Assembly: GCA_002728175.1 (NCBI GenBank)
Contig: PBVH01000011.1
Coordinates: 101,510 to 112,368 of the forward strand
DNA length: 10,859 bases
Source of the DNA: Flavobacteriales bacterium
Lineage (GTDB): Bacteria; Bacteroidota; Bacteroidia; Flavobacteriales; BACL11
Reading direction: 5' to 3'
Shown here: in pieces, positions 9,301-10,859 of the stretch
How positions within the stretch are numbered: the first letter of the stretch is position 1
Layout of the letters: the number at the start of each line of letters is the position of its first letter
Notes under the pieces: model-generated
What the model saw: only the letters and a program-made list of their open reading frames with translations
What the model was told of the DNA's origin: nothing
Database searches by the model: none
Made by a program: the position numbers and the translations under genes

Positions 9301-10124
9301 ATATCTCTTTCTAAAATAACTTCATTTCTTTCAATCGGAACTAATTCACCTGTATCTTCATCAACAAAATCATCAACCCAAGATTTCAGCACTCTTGCAG
9401 CTAACTTTCTTCCAACAACCTTTTTTAGTCCTGTTTTTGTTACTTTAAATTCATCTGCTAAATTAAAAATCTCTAAAATATCTCTATCAGATTCATAGCC
9501 GATAGCTCTTAATAATGTTGTAACAGGAAGCTTTTTCTTCCTATCAATGTATGCATACATAACATTATTAATATCTGTTGTAAATTCAATCCATGAACCT
9601 TTAAAAGGTATTACTCTAGCTGAGTACAATTTTGTTCCATTGGAATGAAAACTTTGTCCAAAAAATACTCCAGGTGATCTATGAAGCTGAGAAACAACTA
9701 TTCTCTCAGCACCATTAATCACAAAACTACCTCTTGGTGTCATGAACGGTATATTACCAAAATATACGTCTTGGACTATAGTTTCAAAATCTTCATGATC
9801 TGGATCTGTACAATACAATTTCAACTTAACTTTTAATGGTACTTTAAAAGTTAATCCTCTATCAATGCACTCCTGAATATTATATCTCGGAGGATCTATT
9901 GTATAATCAATAAATTCTAATACAAAATGGTTTCTTGAATCAGTTATTGGGAAAAGTTCTTGAAATGCCTTATAGAGACCTTCTCGTCTTCTTTCATCTA
10001 ATGTAGTTCCAATTTGAAAAAAAGATTGAAAACTTTTTAGCTGTATGTCAAGAAAATCTGGTAAATCAACAACATTTTTTAATGACCCAAAATTAACTCG
10101 ATTTGTTATATTATTGTTTTTCAA
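6315..10124 (-). CDS. rpoB: DNA-directed RNA polymerase subunit beta, TTG start
   Basis: This is the second-largest RNA polymerase subunit, forming the active-site wall, the rifampicin pocket and the RNA-DNA hybrid site. The 1269-aa length is typical for Bacteroidota. Visible landmarks are the N-terminal lobe with FVINGAERIVVSQLHRSPG (134-152), the rifampicin region (about 471-499), PIETPEGPNIGLI (521-533), and the active-site lysines K1048 and K1056 in KVGDKLAGRHGNKG. The C-terminal clamp segment is KAQFGGQRLGEMEVWALE (1191-1208). A less conserved stretch at about 890-1016 looks like a lineage-specific insert. The start codon is TTG at 10124-10122. No in-frame ATG lies between the visible upstream region and Met128, and the TTG gives the expected family N-terminus. 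No Shine-Dalgarno sequence is present. Rifampicin-contact positions Q474, D477, H487, R490, S492 and L494 (E. coli Q513, D516, H526, R529, S531, L533) are wild type. Confidence 0.98.
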   Translation of the reverse strand: MKNNNITNRVNFGSLKNVVDLPDFLDIQLKSFQSFFQIGTTLDERRREGLYKAFQELFPITDSRNHFVLEFIDYTIDPPRYNIQECIDRGLTFKVPLKVKLKLYCTDPDHEDFETIVQDVYFGNIPFMTPRGSFVINGAERIVVSQLHRSPGVFFGQSFHSNGTKLYSARVIPFKGSWIEFTTDINNVMYAYIDRKKKLPVTTLLRAIGYESDRDILEIFNLADEFKVTKTGLKKVVGRKLAARVLKSWVDDFVDEDTGELVPIERNEVILERDIIIEKSHISEILDSGVETILLHKQNENSSDHALVYNTLQKDPTNSEVEAVRHIYRQLRSAEAPDDETARGIIEKLFFSDQRYSLGHVGRFRINRRLKKDISLDQMVLTNEDIVSIISHLISLVNSKVDVDDIDHLSNRRIRTVGEQLSNQFNVGLSRMARTIRERMNVRDNEVFTPIDLINAKTLSAVINSFFGTSQLSQFMDQTNPLAEVTHKRRISALGPGGLTRERAGFEVRDVHYTHYGRLCPIETPEGPNIGLISSLSVYGKINDLGFIETPYRKVENGKVDLSNSPEYISAEEEEEQIIAQANASLTDEGCFSDEKVQSRSEADYLIAPAKDVTLMDVAPNQIASIAASLIPFLEHDDANRALMGSNMMRQAVPLLRTDSPIVGTGIEPFVARDSRTMINAEGDGEVTYVDAKTIKIKYDKSEKQDLVSFDIDEKTYSLTKFQKTNQRTCINIQPIVRVGDKVKKGQVLCDGYATHNGELAIGRNLKVAFMPWKGYNFEDAIILSERVVREDLFTSLHIAEHVVSVRETKRGAEELTADIPNISENATKDLDENGMIRVGAHAKTGDILIGKITPKGESDPTPEEKLLRAIFGEKAGDVKDASLKTKPSNQGVVIGKSLYSKTIKDRKTKVKDKDKLELLDKDFEKQASDLKNLLSIKLYKLIGGKASKGVKNILGEDIISKSVKFTKKIILDVDFTMIDPNNWTSDTNLNELVNITIENYLRKYNEIYGNHRRDRFAITVGDELPAGVLQLAKVQIAQKRKIKVGDKLAGRHGNKGIVSRIVKDEDMPFLSDGTPVDIILNPLGVPSRMNLGQIYETILGWAGDKLGKKYYTPVFDGASIDQINNEIDEANLPRLGQTYLYDGGTGKRFEQKATVGIIYMLKLGHLIEDKMHARSIGPYSLITQQPLGGKAQFGGQRLGEMEVWALEGYGASNILQEMLTLKSDDVIGRAKAFESIVKGKELPEPAIPESFNVLLHELNGLGLKVSFE

Positions 10125-10174
10125 AAGTATATAGTTTAAGTTGTGTAAAAAATAAAAAAGATTGTGGCTAAATA

Positions 10175-10208
10175 AAAGCTTTAAATAAAATATTATTATT
10201 TAAGCTCT
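10175..10208 (-). promoter_or_regulatory. Hairpin over the rplL stop codon, possible attenuator or processing site
   Basis: On the transcribed strand, AGCTTAAATAA (10206-10196) can pair with TTATTTAAAGCT (10188-10177). This gives 11 Watson-Crick pairs with one bulged A, a seven-base loop, and an outer G-U and A-U pair. The 5' arm contains the rplL TAA. The stem is almost all A-U and is followed by UAUUUAG rather than a run of U, so it is not a classic intrinsic terminator. Its place between the abundant stalk protein gene and rpoB is where partial termination or RNA processing occurs in Escherichia coli. That function here is inference, and chance pairing in AT-rich DNA is possible. Confidence 0.35.
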
Positions 10209-10576
10209 ACCTCTGCACCAGCTTCTTCTAAAGCTTTTTTGATACCTTCTGCCTCGTCTTTACTTACACCTTCTTTTACAGTTTTTGGAGCACTATCAAC
10301 GATATCTTTTGCTTCTTTTAGTCCTAAGCCTGTTAATTCTTTAACACTTTTAACAACTTTCAATTTAGCTGCACCCGCAGCTTTTAAAACTACATCAAAT
10401 TCAGTTTTTTCTTCTCCACCAGCGTCACCACCACCAGCAGCAGCAGGTCCAGCCACAGCCACAGCAGCGGCAGCAGGTTCTATACCATACTCTTCTTTGA
10501 GTACATTTGCTAATTCGTTTACATCTTTTACCGAAAGATTTACTAGCTCTTCAGCTATTTTTTTAATATCTGCCAT
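10196..10576 (-). CDS. rplL: 50S ribosomal protein L7/L12
   Basis: This is the multicopy ribosomal stalk protein that recruits and stimulates translational GTPases such as EF-Tu, EF-G and IF2. The 126-aa product shows the standard layout. An N-terminal dimerisation and L10-binding helical domain covers about 1-33 (MADIKKIAEELVNLSV and following). A flexible Ala/Gly/Val hinge covers about 35-54. The C-terminal factor-binding domain covers about 57-126, with FDVVLKAAGAAKLKVVKSV and the LTGLGLKEAKDIVD helix, ending in EVELK. It starts at an ATG 49 bases after the rplJ stop. The leader AAACAATAAAA has no Shine-Dalgarno sequence, although this must be one of the most heavily translated genes in the cell. 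It lies between rplJ and rpoB in the classical order. Confidence 0.99.
   Translation of the reverse strand: MADIKKIAEELVNLSVKDVNELANVLKEEYGIEPAAAAVAVAGPAAAGGGDAGGEEKTEFDVVLKAAGAAKLKVVKSVKELTGLGLKEAKDIVDSAPKTVKEGVSKDEAEGIKKALEEAGAEVELK
10415..10474 (-). repeat. GC-rich low-complexity tract coding the L7/L12 hinge
   Basis: Codons for residues 35-54 are almost all Ala, Gly, Val and Pro (AAAAVAVAGPAAAGGGDAGG). They form near-repeats of GCT/GCC, GTGGCT and GGTGGT units. The tract stands out sharply in an otherwise A/T-rich window. It encodes the flexible linker between the two L7/L12 domains, and its length commonly varies between species. Confidence 0.75.
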
Positions 10577-10625
10577 TTTTATTGTTTTTAAATTATTATT
10601 ATAGTTATAGTGGAAGCATTTTTGT

Positions 10626-10859
10626 TTATTTTTCTTCTAATGTTTTGATTATACCCGCCAATTTGTTACCCCCAGACTGTAAAGAAGAAATAACATTTTT
10701 TGCAGGAGATTGTAACAGGGTAATAATATCTCCTATTAACTCTTCTTTAGATTTTAAGTCAGCTAATGTAGCTAAGTTCTCATCACCAATATACATAGCC
10801 TCTTCAATATGAGCAGCTTTTAATATTGGTTTTTCATTCTTTTTTCTGAATTCTTTAAT
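10626..10859 (-). CDS. rplJ: 50S ribosomal protein L10, C-terminal 77 residues (partial)
   Basis: An open frame without a stop runs from the window edge to TAA at 10628-10626. Reading from the edge, the protein begins IKEFRKKNEKPILKAAHIEE, continues through AMYIGDENLATLADLKSKEE and LIGDIITLLQSPAKNVIS, and ends GGNKLAGIIKTLEEK. This is the C-terminal half of L10, including the terminal helix that binds L7/L12 dimers and so anchors the stalk to 23S rRNA. The N-terminal rRNA-binding part and the start codon lie beyond 10859. The gene sits directly upstream of rplL, as in nearly all bacteria. In other bacteria L10 with L7/L12 represses its own operon through the rplJ leader; that leader, if present, is outside the window. 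Confidence 0.95.
   Translation of the reverse strand: MKEFRKKNEKPILKAAHIEEAMYIGDENLATLADLKSKEELIGDIITLLQSPAKNVISSLQSGGNKLAGIIKTLEEK

Noticed and set aside
10239..10604. 121-aa plus-strand open frame opposite rplL
   Set aside because: It is a mirror of the Ala/Gly-rich, stop-poor rplL coding strand with low-complexity product. It is antisense to a certain ribosomal gene.
10608..10622. Mini-ORF ATG CTT CCA CTA TAA just after the rplJ stop on the minus strand
   Set aside because: It encodes only four residues, has no initiation signal, and such mini-ORFs are common by chance.
10582..10812. 76-aa plus-strand open frame at the right edge
   Set aside because: It overlaps the antisense of the recognisable L10 C-terminus and the rplJ-rplL spacer, with no family resemblance.

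Overview
The window is a stretch of bacterial core genome, AT-rich outside the rplL hinge. It carries the ribosomal-stalk/RNA-polymerase operon on the minus strand, read right to left: 3' end of rplJ (L10), rplL (L7/L12), rpoB (beta), rpoC (beta') and a small DUF3467-family gene. On the left a single plus-strand gene, pruA (L-glutamate gamma-semialdehyde dehydrogenase), runs toward the end of that operon.

The organism is very probably a member of Bacteroidota, most likely Flavobacteriia or a near relative. The RpoB (1269 aa), RpoC (1415 aa), stand-alone PruA (544 aa) and DUF3467 proteins all resemble flavobacterial versions as I remember them. The DUF3467 gene directly after rpoC is an arrangement I associate with Bacteroidota. 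None of the five visible starts has a Shine-Dalgarno sequence, the upstream regions are A/T-only or nearly so, and all six stops are TAA. Species cannot be named from sequence reading alone.

Layout. 1-73: short AT-rich leader with a Bacteroidota-like -7 promoter motif before pruA. 74-1708: pruA. 1709-2023: DUF3467 gene, whose stop codon touches the pruA stop with no base between. 2024-2057: AT-only-like spacer. 2058-6305: rpoC. 6306-6314: 9-base spacer. 6315-10124: rpoB, starting at TTG. 10125-10195: 71-base spacer, into which a hairpin containing the rplL stop codon extends. 10196-10576: rplL. 10577-10625: 49-base spacer. 10626-10859: rplJ 3' end, cut by the window edge. No non-coding stretch is longer than 73 bases, and I see no tRNA, rRNA, CRISPR array, insertion sequence or transfer signature.

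How the genes fit together. L10 and L7/L12 build the ribosomal stalk that recruits translation factors. RpoB and RpoC form the catalytic core of RNA polymerase. The DUF3467 protein has no known function, but its place in the operon suggests a link to gene expression. PruA belongs to proline catabolism and looks like an unrelated neighbour. I found no new defence, mobile or biosynthetic system. The points worth a second look are small: the TTG start of rpoB, the rplL stop-codon hairpin, the zero-base convergent junction, and the uncharacterised DUF3467 gene.
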